Below, piece by piece: positions 17,589 through 27,269 of a stretch of 64,000 bases of DNA. Positions within the stretch are counted from its first letter, which is position 1. Each line of letters begins with the position of its first letter. The stretch lies in assembly GCA_963575745.1 (NCBI GenBank), contig CAUYUJ010014324.1, positions 90,810 to 154,809 of the forward strand, given 5' to 3'. The position numbers were made by a program, and so were the translations under genes. The notes below the pieces were generated by a model. It was not told the DNA's origin. It did not search any database and worked only from the letters and a program-made list of their open reading frames with translations. Source of the stretch: Prorocentrum cordatum. Lineage: Eukaryota; Sar; Dinophyceae; Prorocentrales; Prorocentraceae.

Positions 17589-19340
17589 CAATTTCCCAGG
17601 CGCTCCGGGACGCTCTTGGGCGCTCCTAGGGTGTTCGGCATGGGCCTCCGGAGCGGTTGCAACACCCCAAACGACCTGGAGAACTTCGTGGAGCCCCCCA
17701 CCAGGCGGCCAAAACTGTCAAGGAGCGCCTCTGGACGGCCCAAGCGGCATCCAAGACGCCCGACGAGGCCCCCACGAGGGCCACAATATGCAAGAATCGC
17801 CCCATGCCGTCTCGAAAACGCATATTTCAAGCTTATTCGCCTCTTGGGGTTCAAGGCGTCCAAGACGGCCCCAGAGGCCCCCAAGAAGGCTCCAAGACCG
17901 CCAAAGAGGGCCCCAAGACGGCCCAAGAAGCCCCCAAGACGGCCCCAAGAGGAGGCCCACAGGAGGAACCCGAACGGACAGTTCGAGCCTTCGGTCCGGA
18001 GACGCCACTAGGAGGCCCCACGAGGCCCCCAGGAGGCCCCAAGATGGCCCCAAGAGGCCCAGTAGCTGCTTCCAACATTGGCCCTGAGCGCGATCCGAAG
18101 AGACCCCAAGAAGCATCCCTGAGGACTCTGACTCACAAGTCAAGCCCGCTGGCGGGGTGGGCCAAAGGCCATCAGATCCGCCGCCCCCTGTTGGCTTGCC
18201 ACAGGGGTGCCTGGCGTGCTAAACCCAGCTGGTTTGGCTTGGGCTCTTTTTCCCAAAGAATTTCCCCTGGGGCTTCGGCCCATCCCGCCGACCACCCGGA
18301 AGGGACCGCAAGGCGCCGAATTCTTCCAAAAACTCGCCAAAGACGACTCAAGATGGCCTTCAAGACCGCCATAATGGCCCAAGATGGCCTCCAAGATGGC
18401 CAAGATGGCCTCCAAGACGGCTAAGATGGCCTCAAGATTCTTCCAAGGCGTCCCAAGATGCACCCAAGACGGCCCAAGATGGCCTCAAGATGACGGCAGA
18501 CGGCACAAGAGGCCCCCAAGAGGCTTCCAAGACGGCCCAAGAGGCTCCCAAGAGGGCCTCCAGGAAGGCCCGAAGAGGCAAAAGCATTGATTTGTCAGAT
18601 GGTTTGTGCTAAAGGATTTACTCCTTTTCGGCCTTCCGACGGCCTTCCGACGGCCCAAGTGTCCCCAACGATCGCCCCAAGATTGCCCAAGACGCCTCCA
18701 AGATGGCCCCAGAACGTCCCAAGAGGCGCCACGACGGCCCCGAGAGGCATCCAAGAAGCCCGAGATGGCCTCCAAGACGGCCCTGGAACACACCAAGAGG
18801 GCTCCAAGTCGGCCGAGAGAGGCTCCCAAAACGGCTTCCGACGGCGTCAGACGGGCCAGGAGGCCATCAAGACGGCGAAAGATTGCTCTAAAGGTTGCCC
18901 AATACGGCCCACGAGGCCCCCAAGAAGGCCTCCAGGAAGGCCTAAATATGCCAACATGATTGATGTACCTGTGGTGCTTGAAGGATTTGGGGATATGCTT
19001 CTTCTCGGCCTTCCGCGACGGCCAAAGAGCCCCCAGAGATCGCCCCAAGATCGCCCGAGAGGCCTCCACGGTGGCCCCAGAACGGCCCAAGAGGTCCCCA
19101 AGGCAGCCCCAAGACAGCTCAAGAGTCCTCCCGAACACCCAAGGTGGCCTCCAAGACGGCCCTGGAGCACCCCAAGAGGGCCCCAAGTCGGCCGAGAGAG
19201 GCGCCAAAGACGGCTGCCGACGGCGTCACACGCGCCACGAATGGAGGCCCCCAAGAGGCCCAAGGATGCCTCCAAGATGCCTCCAAGATGCCCAAGGACG
19301 CTCCAAGGAGGCCTCAAGTGTGCCCCCAGAGGCTCTCAAG
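17589..19340. repeat. Helically phased CCAAGA/GGCC repeat block
   Basis: Degenerate units of the type CCAAGAYGGCC. In 17862-17950 successive AAGA steps fall at 17862, 17883, 17894, 17904, 17915, 17925, 17936 and 17947, a mean spacing near 10.6 bp. A larger unit of about 370 bp, an AT-rich lead of about 60 bp followed by the phased part, is directly duplicated (about 18590-18955 and 18956-19320). The long plus-strand ORFs rich in Pro, Arg and Lys follow from the 21-bp double period and are not convincing genes. Confidence 0.75.
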
Positions 19341-19400
19341 ATACCTCATCCTCCTCCTCCTCCTCCGCCTCCTCCCCTCCTCTTGCTCCTCCACTTCCTG
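19341..19400. repeat. (TCC)n microsatellite
   Basis: A CCT/TCC run directly following the phased repeat block. Confidence 0.8.
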
Positions 19401-19571
19401 ATCTTCCCCGCCGTCCTCCCCCAAGTGTTCCCCGAGGGGGTTCCACAACGGCTGGGGGAACACGTGAACGGATAGCTTGGCTGAGCTCCTGCCACAACGC
19501 TCGGCCACATGGGCGATTCCACAAGGCAGGGGCGACGGTGACTCGCCGCAGGCGTCTTCGGTATTCGGGAT

Positions 19572-19696
19572 TCGAGGATCTGGCGCGCAGGCGCCAGATC
19601 CACAGAGGGGGGAGACTACGCCCCGAAAAATGATGCCCGTCTTTGCGACAGAAACCGCCAATCGCTAATCCACGCGTCGTGATCCATGTCTGCGTT
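19572..19696 (+). repeat. Foldback family 2, copy 1 (divergent)
   Basis: It begins with the perfect palindrome GGATCTGGCGCGC/GCGCCAGATCC. It ends with CGCTAATCCACGCG and TGATCCATGTCTGCG, the right terminus shared with 54963-55138 and 61414-61590. Confidence 0.65.
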
Positions 19697-19989
19697 TCCT
19701 CGACGCTCATCCTCCCCCTCCTCCGAGCAGGGCCGGCCGTCCCAGTAATCCAACACGCCAGCCACCGAATGCTCTCAGAGCAGGGCAGACTGAGAGCAAC
19801 ATCGACTGAAAGACTGGACTCCAAAGAAGGTTCTCAGCCAGTCATGTTGGGAGAACACCTGGTGCAAACCACAAAAAGAAGGCTGCTCGTGCGTTCTCTG
19901 GTGGGCCTACGAGCAGGCCAAGACGCCTCGCCACTGTTCCAATAGCAGAGAGCAACGCAATCGTTGGTCGGGCACATGCTGACACGGTG
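19697..19989. other. No gene seen
   Basis: A unique-looking spacer between two foldback copies, without a recognised feature. Confidence 0.4.
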
Positions 19990-20122
19990 AGATCCGCGAA
20001 CCTGCAGCGAGGGCGCCAGACCCACGGATCGGGGAGACTACATCCCAAAACATGCTGCCCGACATTGCGACGGAGGCCGGCCACCGCTAACCCACGCGTC
20101 GTGACCCGTGTCTGCGTTTCCT
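19990..20122 (+). repeat. Foldback family 2, copy 2 (divergent)
   Basis: GATCCGCG...GGCGCCAGACCCACGGATCGGGG and the right terminus CGCTAACCCACGCG...TGACCCGTGTCTGCG align with the other family members. It is again followed by TTTCCTCGACGCTC and a (TCC)n tract, as after copy 1, so the two may be a segmental duplication. Confidence 0.65.
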
Positions 20123-20127
20123 CGACG

Positions 20128-20252
20128 CTCCTCCTCCTCCTCCTCCTCCTCCTCCCCCTTCTCCTCTTCCTCCTCCTCCTCCTCCTCCGCCTCCTCCCCT
20201 TCCTCCTCCTCCTCCCTCTCCTCCTCCTGCTGCTCCTCCTCCTCCTCCTCCT
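20128..20252. repeat. (TCC)n pyrimidine tract
   Basis: About 125 bp of CCT/TCC with CTT and CCC interruptions. Confidence 0.88.
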
Positions 20253-20634
20253 TTTGATCCGATGCATTTCCCGCTGGGCCTACGGAAAATTCATGCGGCG
20301 ACAGCGCGCCAGCGACGCCGGCGAAGCCATTCAAGGTTGAACTCCGCATGATAGAACGACGCGGAAGCGATGAGAAACACGGTAACGCCACAAGATCAGA
20401 CGGAATTCAACCGTGAACGAGAAGGGCTACGATCAGTTCAAGAGTGAACGATCGAGGCATTGTTATGACGCGACCCCCCAAAAAGTCCGGACCCATTGCC
20501 CGCGACCAGCTCTTCTCCCTGAGTCTACTTTTTAACGGTCCCGAGGCCCGGTATGGGCCCCCAGATGCAACGAAAAACCTCCGGTCGCTTTTTTGGGGGG
20601 TCTGCTGTGCCAGATCTAGAAGAAAAGAAAACTG
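20253..20634. other. No gene seen
   Basis: Mixed sequence. Part of 20455-20600 (TTATGACGCGACC, GTCCGGACCCA, CCCGAGGCC) resembles 54780-54900, so it may be a further dispersed repeat. Confidence 0.4.
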
Positions 20635-20791
20635 CATAAAATCAAAACTCGTGGCGCCCTGCATGCGCAGATTTCTTGGATCTGCGCTGGACCCACCCTC
20701 TCTGGCGCGCGGAGCCCGCCAGGGGCGGCGCCGGGGGGGCCCAGCGCAGATCCAAGAAATCCGCGCGGAGCGCCAAAGATTTATGTTTATA
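20635..20791 (+). repeat. Foldback family 4, copy 1
   Basis: Terminal inverted repeats of about 45 bp. The left side contains GTGGCGCC...TTTCTTGGATCTGCGCTGG; the right side contains CCAGCGCAGATCC, AAGAAATCCGCGCGG and AGCGCCAAAGATTTATG. The centre is GC-rich with GGCGCGCGG. There is no ORF. Confidence 0.8.
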
Positions 20792-20809
20792 AAAAGTTGT
20801 TCCTTCTTG

Positions 20810-21388
20810 TTCTTCTGCTTCTTCTTCTTCTTCCTCTACGACGATGGCCCGACATCCTGCCCCACAGAGGCATCCGAGAGCGCTCCGAGAAGACCCCAAA
20901 CAGCATCCCTCAGGACTCTGACCCACGTCAGCGCCGTCGTCGTCGTCGCCGCCGCCATCCTCGTCGTCGCCGCCGCCGTCGTCGTCGCTGTCCCCCTTCG
21001 GGGTCGGCGGCGCCGGCCGCAAGGCCTTCGCAGCCCTCCCTCGCCGTGCCGGATCGCGCCGGCCGGCGGGCGCGCCTGTCCCCTCCCCCTCTCCGCGCTG
21101 TGGCCGTACGCCTGCGCGCGGGGGGGGGCGCGCAGGGCTCCCCCGTGGCGCTGCGAAGCGCAGACGCCGGCCTTCGCCTCCTGCCAAGGATCTGGAGGCG
21201 AAAGGGTCCATCGGATGCCGCCCTTCGCCTGGTGCTGCTCCGCCTCCTCCTCCTCCTCCTCCTCCTCCGTGCCTGTTCCTTACTTCTCCCTGTCGCACCC
21301 CGAAGCAAGTTTTGAAGGCGGTCCCGGCGATTCGGCTGGGACTTCCTTACCACTTATGACCCTGAAGCCTACAAATTGGCAGCGGCTT
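20810..21388. repeat. Spacer with (TTC)n, (GTC)n and (TCC)n runs
   Basis: (TTC)n lies at 20810-20835, GTCGTC/GCCGCC runs at 20935-20990 and (TCC)n at 21240-21268. Both strands carry long GC-rich ORFs without recognised domains. Confidence 0.55.
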
Positions 21389-21389
21389 C

Positions 21390-21722
21390 GCAGATGGAGG
21401 GCGGGTAGTTTTCGAAATGTGGCTCTCGCCTTAGCGCGGCGCACATACGTTCTGGAATTTTGCAAGAGTTCCACGGATTCAAGGCGGGTGGTTTTCAAAA
21501 TGTAGCTCTCGCCTTAGCGCGGCGAAGAGGTTAAAACATACACAAGTTTCGCGGATTGAGGGCGGGTGGTTTTCAAAATGTAGTTATCGCATTAACGCGG
21601 CGCACATTCGTTTTGAAAATTCGCCACAGTTTCACGGATTGAGGGCGGGTGGTTTTCAAAATGTGGCTCTCGCCTTAGCACTGCGCAGATTCGATTGAAG
21701 AACTTGCAGAACAAATCACGGA
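21390..21722. repeat. 81-bp tandem repeat, four units
   Basis: The block GGGCGGGTGGTTTTCAAAAT recurs at about 21399, 21482, 21562 and 21643 (81-83 bp apart). Each time CTCGCCTTAGCGCGGCGCA and a TTTCACGGATT-like segment follow. Confidence 0.88.
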
Positions 21723-22043
21723 TTCACATCATCAACGTGCCAGAACTGGTGTTTTGAAAGGATTCTGGATTATGCGGGTGCAACAATTATGTTGATTCGT
21801 TGTGTTGAAGTCCCAGGAAGGGCGTGCTGGCGCGATTCACGATTGTCAGGACGCAACAGTCAAACTGTTCCGTGGCGTTGGAATCCCGAGAACAATGTTT
21901 TGGCAGGCTTCAGGGTCTTCAAGCGGTTTTCCAAAGAGGCAGCTCCTTCCATGGAAATGAACCGTTGCAGGGGCCTGTGAAGAGGGAGCCTGGGGGGAAG
22001 GTTGCTTCCAGCATCGTTGATGACTCTTGGGTTTACACTGGTG
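21723..22043. other. No gene seen
   Basis: An AT-balanced unique stretch. Short ORFs of 60-70 codons occur without recognisable motifs. Confidence 0.4.
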
Positions 22044-22057
22044 CTCCTCCTCATCCA

Positions 22058-22190
22058 TCCTCCTCCTCCTCCTCCTCCTCCTCCTCCTCCTCCTCCTCCT
22101 CCTCCTCCTCCTCCCCTTCCTCATCCTCCTCCTCCTCCTCATCCTCCTCCTGCGCCTCCTCCTCCTCCTCCTCCTCCTCCTCCTCCTTCC
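22058..22190. repeat. (TCC)n pyrimidine tract
   Basis: CCT/TCC with a few CAT and GCG interruptions. ORFs here read poly-Ser, poly-Pro, poly-Leu and, on the minus strand, poly-Glu. Confidence 0.9.
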
Positions 22191-22600
22191 CTGCTGCCTC
22201 GGTTTCGGGGCGCGGCGGGGCGCGGCCCGCGTCCGACGCGCTCCGCGGGGCCTGCGCCGGAGGGCCAGCCTTGCCTCCTGTGTGTTGCGATGTGCTGGAA
22301 CTGCACATGCGCTGCGCGTGTGCTGCAAAGTTGTTTTACCCAGGCCGCAATGTGTCCTTACCACAGAATTGCGGGAGGTGCGAATAAATCTAACTCGCGC
22401 GGTGTTTATGACAGATTGCAGGTGTTACACCTGAATTGCAATGCGCTTGCGCAGCTCATATTCGTCCTACCAGCCCTCTGGGCGCAGGTGGTCGAGAGCG
22501 TTTCCTTTTCCGGCCTCCTTCGTTTCCCTGCTCGGGAGGTGCAACTCCCCGCTTCCCTAGGTCTGGACGGGCTCCCCCGCGACGGGTCAGAGCGTCCATG
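22191..22600. other. No gene seen
   Basis: A GC-rich part (22200-22280) and a more balanced part. Frames open through it are extensions of the (TCC)n ORFs. Confidence 0.4.
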
Positions 22601-23130
22601 ATGGCCAAATATAGCTTCAAGACGGCCTTAGCTAGCCCAAGCTGACCTCCAATATCGCCCAAGATACGTCAAAACGGCTCAAGGTAGCCTCCAACACGCA
22701 TCCAAGGAGGCCGCAAGACGGCCCAAAAACGGTTTCAAGTGCCCTCCGAACCCTCTAGTACAGTGTGTTCTGCCTTTTCGCTTTGGAGGCGTCAAGGTGG
22801 CCCCACGATGGCCCAACATAGCCCAAAGAGAGGCCCAGGAGGGCCCCAAGACGGCCACATAAGCGTCCACGAGCACCCCAAGAACGGTCCAAGAGGGCCC
22901 CAACACGCCCCTTCTGGGCCTCCGAGGGGGGAAGAACTAAATTGAATACCCCCCTCTCTTCTTGAGCGAAGGGGACCTACCCGGCCGCAGGAGGCCTCTC
23001 AGACGACCCCAAAAAGCCCCAAGAGGGCCCCCAGACTCCAAAAAAACTAAAGAAATCTCAAAATAGCCCCATTCGAGCCCGAAGGAAGCCCCACGGGGAC
23101 CCCATGGGAACCCGCAAGGTGGGTCCAACT
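22601..23130. repeat. Phased CCAAGA/GGCC repeat, second block
   Basis: The same degenerate AAGANGGCC units as at 17589-19340, again with a TTTTCGCTTTGGAGGCG-type lead (22770-22790). It decays to CCCCAAAAAGCCCC-like units after 22925. Confidence 0.65.
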
Positions 23131-23224
23131 GTGCCCCAAGAACCTCTCGCAACAACTTTTCGGGCCCCCGTATACTAGAACATCCGATTTTACGACGGAT
23201 TCCAATGTGAGGGGGTCGGGCCTC

Positions 23225-23570
23225 AGTTCAACCTCCTCGCGCCGCGTTCCTCCTGCTCCTCCTCCTCCTCGCGCCGCGCTCCTGCTCCTCCTCCTCCTCC
23301 TTCCCTTCCTCATTTTCTGTTTGTCTCATTCGCCTCTTCCTCCTGCTCCACCTCCACCACCTCCTCTTCCTCCTCCTCCTCTTCCTCGTCCTCCTCCTCC
23401 TCCTACTCCTCTTCCTCTGACCCCCAAAATGGCCCCAATCATCACCAACGCCAGCAGCACCACTTGCCCTAATGTGGTTCCAACAGGGCAACAGAGCACC
23501 ACAAACAATAACACCAGCAGCATCACCACCACCGCTACCACCACCACCGCCGCCATCACCAGCAGCCGCA
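23225..23570. repeat. Pyrimidine tract followed by (ACC)n-type run
   Basis: (TCC)n with interruptions occupies 23240-23425. A CAC/ACC/AAC triplet-rich stretch at 23440-23570 reads Thr/Asn/Ser-rich. Confidence 0.75.
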
Positions 23571-24589
23571 CACGAGTCCGAGATAAACTTCATTGCGGGG
23601 GAAATAAATCAATGATGCATATGGGGATGCGAATCTCAACTGTGTGACGAGGGCGACGAATTATAGATGCAGTCGCCTGCGCCAGAGACGCTTACCACAA
23701 GGAACAGCCCGGCGTATGTTGCACCGGTTTGCATCTTAAACATCGCTGCGGCAAGCTATGTGTGATCCGCCCAGGGTGGACGCAGCCACCTGCGATTGAG
23801 ACGGTCGCCACGGGGGTCACTACGTCATCTCTTGCGCCGTTTTGATTCTCCAACTTCAACGCGGGACTCTATGCGTGATTTTTGGTTTGAGGGCGGCCGC
23901 GCACTTGCATGCTTCCAGCCGTCCATGATTTACCAATTCCCCTGTTGATCGTTTCTGGGTGGGCTGGTGGAGATACGTTTTTAATCAACGGCCACAGGCG
24001 AGCGCGCCAGCGGCGAGTCCAGTCAGAGCGGGGCGCGCAGAGACGAATTAACCTAAAGCGGTGGGCCGAAGCCTCAGCAGCACCTCGACGGCGGGCTGGC
24101 GAGTGGAAAAGGCTGGCGGGAAACTGGGTAACAGTACTGCCTGGGTGCATGCATGCAACGCGTCGGAAGCAGCTGGCGGCCAGGGAGACCGGCGACCAGG
24201 GACACCAGCAGACTTGGAATTAGTTGCAAGGGCGCAGGCCCCCCGACTACTGCGAGCGAGCTGGTGGGGGCACTTTTTTTGTTCGCGGCCGCAAGCGAAG
24301 GCGCAGGCGGCGGGTCGGTAAGTCCGGGGCGCGGTCCTTACTAATTTACAGCGAGCAGCAAACTAGAGCGCGGGGTCAAACCTAAGCTGCAAAAGCCGCC
24401 GAGCTGCGCTGCGGTGAGCTGGGGGCGCCAGGGCCAGGAGGTCGGAAGCGGTCCACCATCACCGACATGCATCAAATTGCCAGGCCAAATGAATCAGGCT
24501 GGTGGGGAAATTCAGGAATCGCAGGCCAATATGCCGGTGCTAGTAGCTTCTACACATCACTTGCCACGAAAGTAATTAGCTGTGCCAGG
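23571..24589. other. No gene recognised
   Basis: About 1 kb of non-repetitive sequence. Short ORFs exist on both strands but none has a recognisable domain, and no tRNA or other RNA was identified. Confidence 0.35.
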
Positions 24590-24945
24590 GCAACGAATCC
24601 AGGAACGGATGACGGCCGTTTGCACGTGCGTAGCAGGGGCCGAAACCCATCCAGGAATGGCATTGCGACCAGGGCAAAACATAGCACCCGAAGGCCAGGA
24701 ACGGCTGACAGCCGTACATACTCGTGTAAACCAACCCCAACTGAACCAGGCTGATACCATGCAGAACTGTCGGTGCAAAACGGCAGCGTGAATGCCAGGG
24801 GCCAGGAACGGCTGACGGCCGTCTGCACGTGTGAAGCATGAGACCGAAACGAAACCCAGGAACATGGCATAGCGGCCAGGACATAGCATAGCACCCGATG
24901 CCCAGGAACGGCTGACGGCCGCACATACGTGAGCAACTGGACCAG
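24590..24945. repeat. Degenerate tandem repeat with GACGGCCGTC core
   Basis: The block CCAGGAACGGCTGACGGCCG, followed by TRCACGTG or TACATACGTG-like text, recurs at about 24598, 24692, 24803 and 24903. Intervening CATAGCACCCGA segments also repeat. The core GACGGCCGTC is self-complementary and occurs again at 29371-29485. Confidence 0.7.
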
Positions 24946-25700
24946 CACCAGGAGCAGGGGCCATGGCGACCAGAAGCCACAGCGTGCAGCCTTGTCGCCG
25001 CGACGGCGCCAGAGGCGGTTGCAACCCTGAGCGCGCCGAGGTAGACCGACTGTCGTGGCCGACCTCGGCGGCGCGGGGAGCGTGAGAGAGCGCAGGCTGG
25101 GCCGCGTGCACTCGGGGGCCCCATGCGCCAACGAGCGGTTGGGCATGTGAAGCAGGGGGGGGGGGGGGGGGGGGCAGGAAGCCAGGGCCGCGGGGGCTGC
25201 TGCGGGCGCGGCTGCCTGGGGAGGGGCGGAGGGGGCGAGGGGCCCCAAGAGGCGGCGATGGCAAGAAGGGGCGGCGTAGGGCCACCACCCCGGAATGCAC
25301 CTTTGCGCCGCGGAGAGCCCGGGGGCGGCGGGAAGAGCAAGCCCGCTGAGCGAGGGCAGGGGCTTGCGGGCTGGCAGCGCCCAGCCAGAGGTGAAACAAG
25401 TATAGCGCACGCAGCGCTGACACCGACGCACCAAGGAGCGACGGCGCGGGGCGGTCCAGGCGGCGCGCGGTGCGGGCCAACATGACGGACGGCGCCGACA
25501 CGCCCGAAGGCGTCAGCTGCGTCCGCGGCGCTGGCGGGGGCGCGCGCGCGGACGGCCCTGGCCGCCGCAGCCGCCGGGGGCAGCCAGCGAGGGGCGACAG
25601 GGCCACCGGCGAGCAGTGGGCGGCGAGGGGCAGGAAGGGCGGGGCGGCGGCAGACAAGTGTGAAACACGGGCGAGCGCCCCCGCAGAGCTTTAGGAGACG
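24946..25700. other. GC-rich region, all minus frames open, no gene seen
   Basis: A poly-G run occupies 25147-25164. Three minus-strand frames are open for over 800 bp, which reflects base composition. Just to its left on the sense used by the gene candidate (25706-30456) this would be its downstream flank. Confidence 0.4.
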
Positions 25701-25705
25701 ACCAC

Positions 25706-26250
25706 TCACTGTTTCTTGCCCTTCCTGGGCGCGCGGCTGTCAGCGTGGCCCTTCGCCGCCTGGCGACCCCTGCAAGCGCCGCCGCTTCCGCCCAGGTACC
25801 GATGCCGCAGCTGCGCCCAATCAACGCCGAGGTCCAGCGCGTCGTTCACGGCCCGTGCGTCGCACTTGTGGCTGCGGAAGGAGCACAGGAGGCAAGTTAG
25901 CTGGTCGCGCCGTAGCGGGTCGAGCGCGCCTTTGCTGCTGGGCAAGGCATGCTGCTTGGCGAACGCGTGCCGGGCGCCTGCGAACATCGCCCCAAGGGTG
26001 ACTTGAAGCCGCCCCATCGCCTCGCCAGGTGTCTCCCCGGGAAGGTCCCACTGGATGTCGCCGATCTTAGCTTTATACAGCTGCTGTCCCGAGTCGGGGT
26101 CCAAGGGTTCTGGCCATTGGCACGCGGCGGGCCCCGTTGCCAAAGGTGGGGTGATCAGCGGCTGGTCCTTGGCCCGGCGACTGCTGCTGCTGCTGCTGCT
26201 GATGCTGCTGCTGCTGCTGCTGCTGCTTCTGCTGCCGTTGCTGCTGGCGC
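25706..26250 (-). CDS. Candidate last exon, WW-like segment
   Basis: Minus-strand frame ending at 25706. After a poly-Ser (AGC)n run it reads as ordinary protein. A segment ACQWPEPLDPDSGQQLYKAK...IQWDLPG has the W...G..Y...QW..P layout of a WW domain. It is followed by a helix-like part with Cys pairs (LTCLLCSFRSHKC) and a basic tail ending RKGKKQ. WW domains bind proline-rich peptides; the match here is short and unproven. The N-terminal limit is unknown because the (AGC)n run is open in all three frames. It is proposed as the 3' exon of a gene starting near 30456. Confidence 0.4.
26179..26241. repeat. (GCT)n trinucleotide run
   Basis: GCTGCT with a few changes. On the minus strand it reads poly-Gln, poly-Ser or poly-Ala according to frame. 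It lies inside the candidate gene. Confidence 0.88.
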
Positions 26251-26536
26251 GCCCGCCGCCCGTTGTCTGCCGTCTGCCAGGCCCGCCAGCGCGGTCGACG
26301 TCGCTGGGGGCCAGGTTTCGGCCCGAAGGCGGCGGGGAGACTGGAGAGTCGCCGGTCGGGGAAGCCAGGCAGGGCGTCCACCCGCTGCTAGGCAGACGCG
26401 CTGGGGGCGCGTTCCGGCCGCGCCGCCGTCGCCCATCGGCGCTCGAGCTCGCGCCATTGCCAGAGAGGGAGGGGCCAGGATTAGAAGTGGCAGCCAGGGG
26501 AGTGCGGCGGCGGGCGGTTGCCTGCCCCTGTTCCTG

Positions 26537-27262
26537 TCAGCGTTTCAAGTCCTGCGCTGGCGCCACTTCCGCGCCCGTCCCGTGAGCGGCGGGCAGCTCC
26601 TGTTCAGCGGGCTCTCCCAGCGTGTGCTCCGCAAGATGCTCTGGTTCTCTACTCGGTTGCGCCCGCCCCTGGCCCTGCTGTCTGCGCTGCCGCGCGCCCT
26701 GGTCGCGAGTCTCCGGCGAACCAGCCCCGCTGTCCTTGACAGAGGGCTCGAACTCTGTTTGCGACAGCTCTGGTTGCTTGATTCCGCCGAAAAGACCGCG
26801 CATGGCGTCGAGCAGCGCGGCGGCAGCTGGGGCAGGGGCGCCCGGCGGGGCCATGCGGGCTGGCGCGGGCCGCGCAGTTGGCCGCCAGGCAGGGGCTGGA
26901 TCGCTTCCGGCAGCTCGGGCAGAAAGGGGCGTTGCCCTGAGGCGTGCGGGGGCAGGCCCCTTTCGCTGGCGTTCGCCTTCGGGCCCGTGCCCGCCCTCGC
27001 TCACGGGCGCGCCCCCATCGGTCGCCGCGAGGCTCTCGCCGGTCGCGGGAGTGCCGCCGGTCGTGCCAGGTGCGTGCACGTACGGCGACGCCGTTTCCAT
27101 CGCCAGAGCGCAAGTCTCTTTGTCGGGCGTGTCCTGGGCGCCTGGAGGGAGCGGCTGAGGTTCGCCGTCCACTCGGGCGGATTCATTGGCAGGGGCAGGA
27201 GGGCGAATGGGCGCGAAGGGGCTTCTCCCGACGAGCTGGCGGATGGCTTCGATGTCCTGCCC
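26537..27262 (-). CDS. Candidate internal exon, unknown protein
   Basis: Minus-strand open frame of about 240 codons. It begins near LQGQDIEAIRQLVGRSPF, just after a CTTACAGG sequence that could be a splice acceptor, and ends at a stop at 26537. It is Pro/Ala/Glu-rich, with one more ordered part, AALLDAMRGLFGGIKQPEL, near 26780. I recognise no domain. Amino-acid usage differs from the neighbouring repeat frames, the main reason for listing it. The upstream extension of the same frame to 28372 runs through the 294-bp array and is discounted. Confidence 0.35.
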   Translation of the reverse strand, partial: GQDIEAIRQLVGRSPFAPIRPPAPANESARVDGEPQPLPPGAQDTPDKETCALAMETASPYVHAPGTTGGTPATGESLAATDGGAPVSEGGHGPEGERQRKGPAPARLRATPLSARAAGSDPAPAWRPTARPAPARMAPPGAPAPAAAALLDAMRGLFGGIKQPELSQTEFEPSVKDSGAGSPETRDQGARQRRQQGQGRAQPSREPEHLAEHTLGEPAEQELPAAHGTGAEVAPAQDLKR

Positions 27263-27269
27263 CTGTAAG

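Noticed and set aside
20140-20480. Telomere-type repeats
   Set aside because: No TTTAGGG array occurs here or elsewhere in the window.
24550-25709. Three overlapping minus ORFs of 294-377 codons
   Set aside because: All three frames are open through GC-rich DNA, which composition explains; no domain is seen.
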